64,000 nt of DNA from Mactra quadrangularis (taxonomy: Eukaryota; Mollusca; Bivalvia; Venerida; Mactridae), in contig CM046309.1 of assembly GCA_025267735.1 (NCBI GenBank), positions 29,272,702 through 29,336,701 on the forward strand. Direction: 5' to 3'. Below, one piece after another: positions 20,101-43,110 of the stretch. How positions within the stretch are numbered: position 1 is the stretch's first letter; every line of letters begins with the position of its first letter. The notes beneath the pieces were generated by a model. It saw only the letters and a list, made by a program, of their open reading frames with translations, did not search any database and was not told the DNA's origin. The translations under genes and the position numbers were made by a program.

Positions 20101-20623
20101 ATGGGATTTCGAATTTCTCTTCTCTAGTTTTGCATTCAAATGTCCATAATTTTGACCTAGAATATCGTTCCGAGTACTCCGGGATTTTTAGGTTGTACTG
20201 TACTTTAAACTTAATATAACCATCGCAGGAGCTTGGCATTTTGTATCGTACATGTAGTTTGAAAAATGTCCTCCATCTTATAATAAAACTAGTTTTTTAT
20301 TGTAAGACTACGATACAATACGATACAGAATGTCAAGCTCCTGTGATAACCATAAATGTACATACCTCACAAGTCTTGGAAGCAGTTTCAACTTTCTCTA
20401 ACGATTGTCTCCCTTTAATATAAAGATTATCATCAAACTTAGTTATACCTCCATCTGGTAGCTCAATCTCCAGTTTACATACAGGACAAGGAAAACTTCC
20501 AGTATCCCGTCCTTTATTGATCACGTGATCATCTAAACACGTAAAACATACAGTATCCAAACATGGTAACAATTTTGGTTTCTTGTAACTACTAAAACAT
20601 ACCGGACATTTATCCATCTTCAC
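17112..20623 (-). CDS. TRIM-family E3 ligase: RING, two B-boxes, coiled coil, NHL-type propeller
   Basis: Exons are 20623-20366, 19584-19425 and 18976-17112. The phases close to give 760 aa. The RING spans residues about 6-49: C6, C9, C21, C26, C29, C46 and C49, with Asp at the position where a zinc-binding His is usual (LPCLDTVC). B-box 1 is at about 85-122 and B-box 2 at about 142-173 (CDKH, FYCRTCQ, ICMRC, IHEDH). A charged coiled coil covers about 180-270. NHL-like blades follow: LTIDSDGNAYVSC, VAVNITDELCVSD, ITCDSYGHVIVADY and VAIDKAGYLWVG. A low-complexity Ser/Thr/Pro insert splits the propeller. The architecture resembles TRIM2/3/71-type ubiquitin ligases, but without the filamin domain of TRIM2/3. 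The RING starts at the third residue, so the start is either of two nearby ATGs. The substrate is unknown. Such genes are widely expanded in molluscs. Confidence 0.9.
19608..19797. mobile_element. Pogo/Tigger-like MITE in TRIM intron 1
   Basis: The left end CAGTAGAGTTCCACTATA and the right end ATAGCGGAACTTGACTG are imperfect inverted copies. The left flank is TA. The interior holds ATCGATGGTTATAAAAGCGG and no protein motif. Confidence 0.6.
20223..20346. mobile_element. MITE with CAGGAGCTTG termini, copy 2
   Basis: The left arm CAGGAGCTTGGCATTTTGTA and the right arm ATACAGAATGTCAAGCTCCT are inverted copies. A duplicated CGATACAATACGATAC lies just inside the right arm. It sits at the start of TRIM intron 1, about 20 bp from the exon 1 donor at 20365. 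It is related to 16923-17010. Confidence 0.7.
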
Positions 20624-20639
20624 TTTGCATTAGTTCACT

Positions 20640-23600
20640 TGAATCAGCTCGACAATGACTTTTCATCCTACGGAATCACTCGATCTGTTTCTCGATTTGA
20701 ATTAAAATTCAGCTCATCGTTACGTGCTTTAAAGTAAGCAAAAGTTAATATTAAATTATCCACATTGAATTGTAAATATCTATACAAAGATTACAATTAT
20801 TACTAGATAATCATTAAAATGGTTTATAATTCAGAGTGCAATTGACGTAACTCCTGATATTTGCAAAGTCCACTTTATATTAGCCACCCAATGATAGTAC
20901 TAATACGATAAAGCGAAACAAATCATGCACATTTATCATAGGCTCGTAATATGTAATACAGTGTTTTCGTTTGTGCCTAGAAGTTTTAACAAGCTCGTTA
21001 TCACATGCACGCTATTCCTGTCCTGCTTAAGTAAACTGGATTTCTACTTTAAATCATTTAGTTTTTAACGTAATAAAATTATATTGTAATTAAATACAGG
21101 TATTTGTTTTTACAATGTCACTTAACATGAATTATCTATTGTTTTCATTTGTACAATTATAATAGACTCAATGAATATGACTGATCGCTTCATAGATTTC
21201 TTCTATACACTGTTCATATTTCTTTCAGTTCGCTCAGCGTAAGTAAGTTCCAATTTATTATTAAGGCAAATAATTTGAAAAATATTACCAATAATATGGT
21301 GAAACTTCAATGCTTTTGGCAGAACTAGGGGAGATAACTCCTGAAACAAATTAGCTCTGAATTATAAGTTGTCTCCCTTGATTTAACAATAAGTCAGCAA
21401 AACATAAAACATTTAACAATAAATAAAAACAGCAAAGGGATTGAGCAGGTCCTTCTTCCTTAACATTCGACCTCGTCACAGTAGTAACAGGGGTGAGTAA
21501 TAGTAATCGATAATAAAAGCTCAGTACAGGTTAAGATATTTTGTTGTGCGGACTAAGTTGGAGACTCAAAACAAATCTTAAATCTCACCAAATACACTTT
21601 ACTCCAACTTCATCGCCTGATAAAAACGGTGCAATTTTCGCTAATTTTCTTCTTCTACTACGATGGGTTGAGTTTTTCACCAGGAACCACCGGCTCGAAA
21701 GAATGTATTTCGAGTACAATATATTTGCAGACCCTGGCTAGAACTTAAAAGCATAACTAAAGTGACTAGAAGACATTCTGTTGGAAGAACAATCTTCCTC
21801 TGCTAGTCTTCTTAAGGACCCGACAGTATATATAATTTTATTAAGCCTCCATTTTCTATGCAACATGCGTAATCCTAGCTCAGGTAAAATCCTTTCATGC
21901 ATCAGTTTTCTGGTCTCAATGCTTAAACAGATTTCAACAAACAGATGGCTAGAGATACTACTAAGCCCAATACATGTAGTAGGTAATATGAGTTAATATG
22001 ATTTAGATGTCTTGATCCAATTACAATTATAAAATTTCGAGAAACTCAGTATCCTTCTTAAAATCTATGGCAAAACATAATATCATATCTATGGACAGAC
22101 ACGTCTTTTTAAGGTGTACACCTATTTAATGAGATTTATAATATTTTAGTATAAATTCAAGTTTAATATATTTTATCATATTCATTCAAGATATTTGTAA
22201 TCTTTCAAGCATAGATTTAACAAAGATTCAACACTTTATATACATATATTTTTATAAATATAAATTTTATATAATTATACACAAGATTTACCTCTCATAA
22301 ATTTTACTCACGGGGGATAAAATGTTATATTTACGTTAAAGTATTACGATTAGACAAAATTGTAATATTTTATACAGAAATGGCCTGAAGACGGAAATTA
22401 CTGGTTAAAATAGCGATGAAATTTTGATTTTTTTTTCACCGAAATTATTTAAATTTCATAATTAAAATAAACTATATTTATTCACAGTCTTCCAGCATTT
22501 CAGTACAAATGTATGAATCAACTGCATCTGAACAAATTTTGGTCAGTTGGTTATCTACTAATCGTCAAACATCGGCTATTTACGTTTGCAACGAAATTTC
22601 TTTTTCCAAAGCTTAAGTGCAATGGCAACTACCCGGCAATTTCAGAGACATGAATTATATTTCATCTGACAAATCCAAACGTGTTCGGAGTAAGCCGAAA
22701 TAATTTCATTTGAAACACCTTGGCAATTGCTGACTGATCGTCAGTCTACGAAATCGTCCGAGCGGTTTTCCGAAATGAAGCGATTGCTGCGCTTCAAGTA
22801 CCGTAAGTTTACGGATTTTACCGATTTTTCACGATTGTATCAGATGCTGAAATACAGAAGTTTATTGTGTTGATTTTATGAGCATTGAGTCTGTGACCCA
22901 AATTTTAAGTGTTATATATATTAAATTTTGTAATAAATGTGACAAAAAAATGTGACTGTATATTTTTACATAAATCTGTGATAATATTTACGCCGAAAAT
23001 GTCAAGATGTGCTATTTTAAAGACATTATTAAACATGAATAAATATGACATTTTATTCTTAATTTGTGAGAAAATGTCGCACTGACAATAAAGGTTAAAG
23101 AATGACATATATTATACATTAAAGGAGAAAAATACTAAGTGACCTAACAACTGGGTGTGAACAATTGTGATCACCATTATAGACACCTACTTATCATGTT
23201 TTAATGCTGTGGTATATTCCTATACGTCTTTAAACATGTTATTTATTACAAATTCAGTGGGTTTTTTTTATAAAAAACTTTGGACAAAATAATCGTAAAT
23301 TTGCTATATTGTTTCGACCAATCTATATTAGATGTCAATTATGAGAATTTCGTTGGTCGCAGATTAGAATTCATGGTTCGGTTGTTCATGGTATATATTT
23401 GTGTTGGTGGTTCGAACCATCGCTTAGGTTAACTGAGTTAACAGTGCGATTTCCAAACAGGTAGCATACAACTAAAAAGCATATTTACTGTAGAAATAAC
23501 ATGTCGATTTATCTACAAAACTATATATTTTAAACAATTGTATATTACATATAGATATGATGATTAAAAGCTATGTATACATATAACGTGAAAATATTGA

Positions 23601-23770
23601 CAATGTTCTCAGCAACTGTTTCTACTAATTCAAGGAGTAACTTCGTTTGTCTATGTTTCATTATGGAACAAAATGAAGGCACGAGTTTGGATGCATATAC
23701 ACTGTACATCATATTATATAAATGTATAGCTATACATTGTAAGTTGATAAGCGCGGCGAAGTAATAGATA
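20640..23770. other. Intergenic region between TRIM and the carboxylesterase
   Basis: No gene is recognised on either strand. The longest open frames (21541-21996 plus strand) contain no family motif and have atypical composition. The stretch at about 22480-22870 has GC-richer patches (CGGTTTTCCGAAATGAAGCG) and might be an old repeat. The TRIM promoter should lie just above 20623. Confidence 0.45.
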
Positions 23771-23991
23771 AGTTATTTCCATCCTAACATGGCTCTCGGT
23801 ACATTATTAGTACAAGGTGGATGATAATCTAAATCTGCCCGTCTCTGTCGTGCATTAACATCTAAATAATGCATGTTGTCGTCGTTTGTTCTTCCTGCAT
23901 ATGGAGACCAAACGCACGTGACTATTATGTCTAAAACAAGTATAATATCGTTGTTTGTATCAAGCACATATATGATGATAATCACACACTA

Positions 23992-26513
23992 CTAAGTCTT
24001 GTTGTTAGTTTTCAAGTTATACTCGCCAGTATTCTGTCTAGCCACTGTTAATGTACATATAAATATCAACGCAATTAGAACACAACCTAACATTATAATT
24101 AATGTAAGGATGATATTTTCAGCCAGACGAGAATCAAACTTGAACCATAAATCGTCATTGTCATCATTGTTGCCGTTAGAATCACAATCACACTGTTTTG
24201 TATCATCATTTTTATCACCATTTTTTATCTCTATCATGTCAACCAATGATGGGACTATCTTGGTCCAGAAAGTCATGTGAGGTTCACGAAAGTTTTCATT
24301 GGCTGATAACTGGTCATGTGATATATCTAGATAGGATGTTGTGACGTCATTGTATGGCTGCCATTCATCTACATTGGGACCTGGGTCGTCTGGAATATTT
24401 GGATTTCTGAAACGAGATAGATACACTCAACTTTCAAGTAAATTATTTGGTGTTCCCTACCAAAGACATACGATTATGTGTAAATTTTGTCAAGTACATC
24501 ATATGATATTTTGTGATAATACGATATATCTATTATCTAACTAGTCACGTTTGCTCTTCCTGATTACTGGGTACTTTTCCATTTATTCAAGAACCCATGA
24601 CTTCCAAGTATGACTCAAATGAACGATTCGCAATTTTATTAACCTTGGTCATCATAGATTGAAACTCTTATGACTCATGTTAACAACTGTCGAACAACGA
24701 TTTTTGTCGTAGTATCGCTAAACATAAAAATGTCTACACGACAAATATCATTAAGAACACATCGACCATTTATTGAATTAATTAGGGTATTTCAGTATTT
24801 GTAGTGAATAGTGCCGAGGAGTTCCAAATTGAAATGGCGTATAACCTCTGGACCTCTGCTCCTACTGTCTATAGACAAAACATGCAGAGTGCACTCGAGC
24901 AAAAACTACATAATTCCTAGCTTTACAATGATACATGTATAATATACTTACCCGGATTCGATGAAATTTGAAATTAATGTCATCATTTTAGCAGAAGTAA
25001 TCCTTTCATTTTTGGTAGGAACAAATCCTGCTGTATGTGTCCAGGAATCCACCATTCTTCGACTAAATCCAAACATAAAATGTACTTCTGTCCCATGATT
25101 TGCTCCTTCCAACCACGTTGGTGTAAGTAACATATCTAAACTTAGATTTCCAGAAAATTGATACATATAAGTTGTTTTCTTACTGATATTATAATGAAAA
25201 TGGGCAGTTTTTAAAATTGGTGCAGCGACGTCTATATCAGTTGATATATCCACAACCTTTTGTCGTCTTTTAGTATTACTGTCAGTCCTGTCTGTATACT
25301 GATATACGACATTTTGTATAATAGCATCTGGAACGTGTTCACCAAATATAATATCCATAGCAGTTGGAACAACTATATCAACAAAATCAGTCTGATTTAA
25401 TGTGAAGTTATTTGGAGTTTCATTAAGAATATTAGACCACATTAACACAACATGTACTCCACCTTCCATGTTACTGAGTCCTAACATTAAATCTACAGAA
25501 CCAAAACTATCCTTAGCCTCATCTATATCTTCACCAGTACCTGTTAACATCGTATGCGGTTCAGATACGACAAAATCATGATCTACGACAGGTGTAAATG
25601 ATAAAGAGTATGGTAATGAATTTAGACCAGCGTATAGATCACTAAGTGGTTTGTCTCTCAGACATTTCATTGATTTTTCTGATGTTTCCAGATTACAACC
25701 AACACTCTCAACGAACAGCATACCATTTGTATTCTTTACAAAATTACTAAATTTGTATGTAGGAAATGGTGTCCCACCCAGAGCTATAACTCTTTTGATG
25801 ATGCCTTTATTTTCAGGATGTAGTGCTTGAAGTATGGCATTAGATCCTCCCATTGAGCTTCCTACTAATGAAATACTATCATCATCGCCGTTAAAGTTAG
25901 AAATATGTTCGTGTACCCAATCTATTGCCATCTTTTCATCCCATAGACCAAAATTACCAAGAGCAGCGTCATCGCCAATACTAAAATATCCCAACAAGTC
26001 AGTACGCGTGTTAATAACCACGACGATGATATCTCTATACGCACACAATACGTCGCCAACAAACCCTTGTGAGCCTCCAGTGGCTCCGAAGAAGAATATA
26101 AGCACAGGATAAGGACCTTCGTTAGTGGTTGATCCAATTGGTGCGTATATATCCAAAGTTAGACAATCCTCAGACATGTTTCCGTCTATGATAGACATTG
26201 GTCCAGATAATATGGATAAAGATTGTATACACATAGGTCTATAGAAGGTTCCATTATGTGGAACAGTCCATGGCGACTTAGGTAAAGGTTTCTCAAATCT
26301 TAATTCACCCACCGGCGGTTCACTGTATGGTATTCCAAGATACTGCACGTATTTCTTCGTAGATGCAAGACCTAGTTCATCATGGACCTCAACCTCTTCA
26401 ATAGAGCCCAATATCACTCCGAGATCAGTCGTAACTTCATGTATATTACACAACACTTCTCTACCACTTATATAAATAATAAAATAAATCCAAAATAGTT
26501 TAACTTTCCTCAT
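23992..26513 (-). CDS. Type-B carboxylesterase / neuroligin-like ectoenzyme with C-terminal TM anchor
   Basis: Exons are 26513-24952 and 24406-23992 (phase 2 junction, 658 aa). The frame extends to an upstream ATG at 26567, but the start at 26513 gives a proper signal peptide (KLFWIYFIIYI). The alpha/beta-hydrolase domain carries SEDCLTLDIYAP, the nucleophile elbow GSSMGG (Ser220), an acidic residue in SNMEGG (Glu350) and GANHGTEVHFMFG (His473), so the catalytic triad looks complete. The oxyanion-hole HGGG motif is replaced by FGATGG. An acidic linker leads to a hydrophobic helix at about 618-640 and a cytoplasmic tail of about 18 residues. The topology is like neuroligin/gliotactin, but the retained triad suggests an active membrane-bound esterase. 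The substrate is unknown. Confidence 0.88.
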
Positions 26514-27779
26514 TATTACGTTGTAAGCTTCTTTCTCGTTAATATGTATTTTAATTAAACAAAACAATAATGATGAATGAGGGAGGTGTGGTTATAACCT
26601 TTCTGTCAAACACATGTAACTATAACTTCTTATCATTCATTTCAATATTCAGAATCGATCAAAATTCCTCCAGCGTTAGGCACACATGAAAGTAAATTAT
26701 TAAAACGGTGTTTATAATTTCACGTTTTATCAAGTAACACTGTTTATAATCATCAATTATGAATAATTTGTTAAAAGCGACGCACAAGCTATGCGTAGTA
26801 GTAATGATTTTTTCCTCCCCAAGTTTCAGCGCGCGACGAAGCGTTATATTATATTAGAGTTAAGGTTGTATCAGCCACTGTATAGTGTCACATTTTAATA
26901 CCATTCTCATATTAGCTATAAAATAATGTTACATTGTGTATATTATTTGTGTTGATCTCAAATATCGAGATAGTTTGTATAAAACAAACTTATAATAATG
27001 ATTGAAAAATAAAGTGTAGATCTATAGCGTTCAATAATGTACAAGCGCTCTTACTGTACAAAGTGAATACATGTACAATCCAAGCATTTTTTACTTAAGC
27101 GAAGTCAATATCAAGTAGCTTTAATCAAGCTAAGTCAATACCTTGTAGGTCTGTCACAAGGAAGTCAGACAGAACATGGAGTCAGAGCAAGTCTGTGAAC
27201 TTTTATATACATGTATATTGACGTGAACTATTACGTTTGTCAATTTAGTGTCATGGAACATGCACAAGCCATCGTTGTCCTTTCTCGTACCCAGAGGTTA
27301 TCAAGATTCTTGGTAGCCTCTGGGAAGGAGAAAGTCGTCTTGATGCTTAATCTATCACTCTGCGAAACTCTAGTGTATTCTTTTGAACAAACTCGAAAAC
27401 CTATAACAAATGCATAGCATGGTTTGCACGGTTTAGTACAATTCGGTCAAACTATTGTTCAAGAATCCAATCTTAAATTCAAACATATTCGCAGTAACCA
27501 CATTTCTTCTGGCTCATTATGAATTAAATGTATATTCATTGACATTGATATTATTGATATTGTACCGCTAGGGAGATATGAAATATATATAAAACATGAA
27601 ATCGTTGATATATGATGTTTTTTGTATTATATCAATGGCATTTGTTAATATTTATTGAACATTCTATATAAAAAGTGACCTGTTTCCTCTACATTTATGA
27701 ATAAGCAATACGTTGACTGTGATTCATTTAAAACGATCTGATATCTAGGAATTTTAAACATGTTCATATCTCTCCGGTG

Positions 27780-27852
27780 GGCGTAGCCGAGTGGTTATGA
27801 CGTTGGATATGTGATCTCTAGATATCCAGCGCAGCATTGGTTCAAATCACTT
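27780..27852 (+). repeat. tRNA-like pseudogene or SINE head
   Basis: The A-box-like TAGCCGAGTGGTTATGACG and B-box-like GGTTCAAATCA are spaced as in a tRNA-Ser/Leu-like promoter. The acceptor ends (GGGCGTA and CACTTC) do not pair well and the anticodon arm is unclear. I treat it as a tRNA-derived pseudogene or SINE head rather than a functional tRNA. Confidence 0.45.
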
Positions 27853-28283
27853 CTAAAATCAATCTAGTTAGTTGTTTCCTTCAGCATGAAAATTTTTTTA
27901 TCGCACAAGCTTTATTTCATGGGACCAAGAAAAAATCTCAAAAGTAATTAAGATATTTTGTTTATAAGAATTTGTTTCTCAAGCGCGCTACAATAAATTT
28001 GAATAAACTACCTTTTAATGTATGCATATGAATAGATTCATCAATTAAGACTGCACGCACACGCGCGCTCACACATACGCCTTTAATGTTTATCATTTTT
28101 AATTTAGTCTTGATTTTAATAAACGATGATAGATATTATAGATTTGACAGATGATAGAAAATAAGCATCTGTTTTTCTAAAATACTATAAGACTCGCTGA
28201 ATTGAGGAAGCATACATGTACTTTGAAGGACAGATATAACTCGCCCCAATGGCCAATCGACGCTATTCCATTGAACTTCTTTT

Positions 28284-28465
28284 TTATTGGGTTTAACGCC
28301 GTGTCAACACAAGTTTAGGTTTACGACGTCCAGCGCACCTAACCTAGCTTTCCTGGGCCGGAAATTTCTCCATATTATTTAATCAATGGACCATTGAGAT
28401 TCAATGGAGGAAAAACGACATTATTGTCAAATTTTCATGGAAGGGTATAACCTCCCCGGGCCATT
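28284..28465. repeat. SINE family C, copy 1 (partial)
   Basis: It contains TTTAACGCCGTGTCAACACA, CACCTAACCTAGCTTTCCTG, GGAAATTTCTCCATATTAT and TTTTCATGGAAGGGTATAAC. A longer copy with its tRNA-like B-box is at 62815-63085. A fragment with TTTAACGCCGTGGCAACAT is near 29185. Confidence 0.8.
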
Positions 28466-29265
28466 GAACTTCATATCAGCTTTAATCAACCCCTCGGTTG
28501 ATCTTAAGTTTATGGAATCACCGAGTGGTTTCCAAATCTTGCTTTCATATGGACGTACATGTATGTGACGTCATAGTCTTCGAATATGGTCAATAAAGTG
28601 TGTCAGCAATGGCTTCACTCAAATATCAGTTGTACTAAAACGCAACCTGTAAAAACAAACATTAGTTCTGAAGCCGCAATGTATTGGTGCGTAAAGTTGT
28701 CTGCTTTGGGTCAGGTTGCTATGACACGAAGAAATATTCTCAGTTTGAGTTAAATCACATTAAAACGTTGACTCAGATCAGTGATCTATCTTCACTTATT
28801 ATACAACTGGTATATACTGGTGGTATAATTACTTTATAGTCTATGTTTTAATTAGTATACACTAATTAATCAACATCGTTGTATATAATTATGACAACTG
28901 AAGTGCAGTGAGATACGTGAACATTAAAACTTAATTCACTCAATAAAAATGATACAAAAAAGCATAGTTGAACTCATATTAATTGTGCTTGATTGCGTAA
29001 TTTGTTTCTTATTTCTTAATTAGTTAAACTTTTAAGATAAGAAATAAAACAGGGTCTAGCAAACTCCTCGCATCGGTTATTCCTTTTATTGATAAACGAA
29101 GTTAAAATGGCAATGCATGACGTAGCCGCTGTGAGGATATGGTGTTGTAGTTTTTGGGCTTTTTGTATTTTTTTGTTTTCGGTTGGTTTTAACGCCGTGG
29201 CAACATATTGTATAGGTCGTATCACGGAGGTCAGTCAACCTACTGCCCTTCATGAAAATGCTATA

Positions 29266-29454
29266 CAGTATAACCTCTGCAGAGCACCCATCTACAGAAC
29301 AAATCCTCTCCTCTGCACGGCAATAGTTTTTGATACTTCCCTTAGGAGCATTTGTTTTTTTTTATTGAATTTGACCTCTGCAGGGTAAAATCTCTGAACA
29401 GAAGCATTTTATTCCCTATATACCAATGTGTGTTGTTCCACAGAGGTTATACTG
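29266..29454. mobile_element. TA-flanked MITE, CAGTATAACCTCTG termini
   Basis: The inverted ends CAGTATAACCTCTG and CAGAGGTTATACTG are exact, and TA dinucleotides flank both sides (29264-29265, 29455-29456). These are features of the Tc1/mariner-pogo group. The interior repeats CTCTGCA words and has no transposase. Confidence 0.85.
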
Positions 29455-29461
29455 TATGTCT

Positions 29462-29668
29462 AGATTTAGCTGATAATAGGTTTCTAGGAGTATCATTGCG
29501 TCAGTGACTGACATCTGTCTTATATCAGTGCTTGGAGGGGAGAATGACCATAGAAATTATCTCATGACTAAACTCAACGAAATTATGCCCCGCCTGAGCA
29601 TCGAATCCACGACCCCTCGATCAGTTTACTTGCGTGCTACCGACTTAGGAAGCCGGACGGGCTTTTGA
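29462..29668 (-). repeat. SINE family A copy (minus)
   Basis: The reverse complement starts with a tRNA-like head and a B-box-like GGATTCGATGC, followed by the family body with the GTCAGTGACTGACA palindromic word. It matches copies at 31860, 33470, 38951 and 57647. Confidence 0.7.
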
Positions 29669-30789
29669 TTGTTTAAGGGTTTACACTGTCCAATATACAA
29701 CTACATGTAGGGGGAGTTCTGTGAGTTGGTATATTCATCAAAGACTGAATGCGTCAAGAGAATATAATAAGCAAACAAACCATTGTATAATAGAATTGTG
29801 TATAAGAAAGACATTTAAAGTCCAACCTCTATGAAGAGACCACTCTTTGGACTGACTAAATGTGGTCGCTATATGAACTGTCTTTTAATAGAAACAACCA
29901 TAGTTTCATAAAAAAGCAATTAACACTAGCGTTATAAATATCTATTGTACGTATAAACATACATGTATATGTAGTTACATAATTTATGTGAATTACGATG
30001 TATTTGTGATAGTATTTTGTATAAGTTTTAATTAATTACAACATGCATATACAAGCAATTGAATTTATTTATTCTAACATTCGATCTGAGGAAAGCAATA
30101 AGAACTATTAATCGTGGGGTACACACAATATGAACTCATGAGCGCCTTCCCTAGATTAATTCACACGAATATTTTATAAAACGTTTCAAAAAAGGAAGTA
30201 CATGAACATTTTACATACTTGCTATTGAAAAGTTTTACAATGAAGCTGCCTATTGCTTTTGTAAGTATGGTATATATACTGTTACATCCTGTACAATTTA
30301 TGTATATATCACGCTGTTGCATAGACCGGTTCATCAAGTTTTGTTCTCATTTAATGAGACTCACCAGTGAGACTGACAAAACGATAAATTTTGTAACCTG
30401 ATAATTATACTGTGGTAATTACTATAATCGTTGACCATACCAAAACATATGTTTAAACTTAATCTGTGTCTGTTACATGTATAATAAATTTTGTATTTTA
30501 AACATCTCATAACCATTTTATCGTCTGTACATTTCATTGGTATTTCATTTAAAGAATAAAAGATTACGATTGAATCCAATATGCAATATTTGATACATGT
30601 GTATAGCTTTTCCTACCCAGAAAGCCGTTGTTTTTCCTATTCCAAAAAGTAAACTTTTTTCCATCAAACACATTTACAATCATACAACAAAGGCAATTAC
30701 TAAAACTTAAATTGTACGTTTTCATGTCATGAAAATTCATATACAAGCGTGCAACCTTTAGCATAACTTTTTATAGCAACATTTGAACA

Positions 30790-31330
30790 TGATAGTTATG
30801 AGCGCAACTTTAGAGCATAACATTTTTATTACAAATTTTGAACATAGCAGTCATGAGAGCAACCTTTGAGTATGATATTTTATATAACAAATTTTGAACA
30901 TAGCAGTCAATACAATACAATACAATACAATAGTTCTTTATTCAGCATAATCTATATACAGATTATTGCCTTAAACAATGCGAACACGAACATGAGAGAA
31001 GAACATGACAATACATGAAACACAAATAAATACAATAAATAAAACAAGAAAAAAATGAAGGAAAATCATACAATAGGAAAATGAATGGAATCAAATAAAA
31101 AATACTTAATAGTAAATTTCTAATTTCGTTCTTTAAAAGCTACATGGATAAAATTAGCTAATTTTTTGAAAGTACCTTCATGAGAGCAACCTTTGAGTAT
31201 GGTATTTTATATAACAAATTTTGAACATAGCAGTCATGAGAGCAACCTTTGAGTATGGTATTTTATATAACAAATTTTGAACACAGCAGTCATGAGTGCA
31301 ATCTTTGAGTATGGCATTTTTAAAATTATT
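30790..31330. repeat. Minisatellite, about 58-bp unit, interrupted by a retroelement tail
   Basis: Units read GAGCAACCTTTGAGTATG.ATTTTATATAACAAATTTTGAACA.AGCAGTCAT and recur at about 30800, 30858, 31182, 31240 and 31297, with degenerate versions to 31560. The array is split at 30905-31175 by an insertion that begins with a (CAATA)n tract. That tract looks like the 3' tail of a non-LTR element inserted in the minus orientation. Confidence 0.75.
30905..31175 (-). mobile_element. Non-LTR retroelement 3' fragment with (TATTG)n tail
   Basis: On the minus strand it ends in a (TATTG)n simple tract preceded by AATCTGTATATAGATTATGC and TGAATAAAGAAC. It interrupts a minisatellite. The 5' part is missing and there is no reverse-transcriptase frame. 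Confidence 0.55.
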
Positions 31331-31859
31331 TTTTAACAATAGCCATGGAGCCATTGAACATAGCAGTCTTCAATACTATGTCTAATTACAGCTGTTTTGA
31401 CAGCATCATTTATACATATCCACCTTGAATGAAACCCTCAAACACAACTATCTTAAGGGCATCCCTTTACTATAGCAGCCTTACTTGCTACCCTTTAACA
31501 TAGAATTCTTAAAGATCCCCTTTGAACATAGCAGCCATGTGAAAAAAATAAACATAGCAGTCTTAACTGTAATGTTTTAACTTGCAATCTTGACACAGCA
31601 AAGTGACACACATTTAGTTCCATGGTTAACTCCTTGTACTAAAAATCTATGCAATTAAGATTTAGTTTCTTGCTCAAGGCTATGAGATGGGAATTGTCAA
31701 TCCATATCAGAGATGTTTATCACATAATTATCAATCATGCAGCCAACTCACTATATCATGTCAGGTACATAAAACATTGTACATTTGTATTTCAATGATG
31801 GAAAATACACATGTGCAGAAACCAATATTTTTTAACTGTTAACCAGCAACTGCTCACAT

Positions 31860-32038
31860 ACTTCTGTCAGTGACTGACAACTGCCCTACATGATTTAGAA
31901 TTAGTGGTAGGAGAAAGAATAGCCATTGAAATAATTGTATGAGCAAACATTACAAAAGTATGTACAACCTGGGAATCAAACCCATGACTCCGGGATCAGT
32001 CGACTAGTGAGCTACCCACTGAGCTGGCTGGCCAGGGT
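31860..32038 (-). repeat. SINE family A copy (minus)
   Basis: The reverse complement has a tRNA-like head (AGCTCAGTGGGTAGCTCACTA) and a B-box-like GGGTTTGATTCC, followed by the family body and GTCAGTCACTGACA. It lies just beyond the PRMT3 stop codon. Confidence 0.75.
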
Positions 32039-32088
32039 GCATAAGAAAATAATACAACAATGAACTCAAGATAGATATATGATGTTTT

Positions 32089-42983
<10,895 letters not shown>

Positions 42984-43110
42984 GTTATAAATTTATCTGG
43001 AAATTATTCAAACAATAAAATAGTCAAAAGTGAAAATTTGAGCGAACAAATAAATCAGGAATTTTATCTTGTACATATTGATTATTCATTTCAGGATGTT
43101 ACAATATTTC

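Larger units (their letters stand above)
26580..29170. other. Gene-poor region right of the esterase
   Basis: I see no coding exon. It contains the esterase promoter region and a hairpin-forming ACCCAGAGGTTATC / GGTAGCCTCTGGG segment near 27290-27325. There is also a tRNA-like pseudogene at 27780-27852, a CA/CG-rich microsatellite near 28050-28080 and a SINE at 28284-28465. Confidence 0.5.

Noticed and set aside
25834..26137. Open frames on both strands within the esterase
   Set aside because: They are shadows of the alpha/beta-hydrolase coding exon in other frames.
27211..27417. 68-codon plus-strand frame
   Set aside because: It contains a hairpin repeat (ACCCAGAGG / CCTCTGGG) and no protein family signature.
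27780..27852. Functional tRNA gene
   Set aside because: A and B boxes are present but the acceptor and anticodon stems do not pair convincingly; a SINE or pseudogene is more likely.
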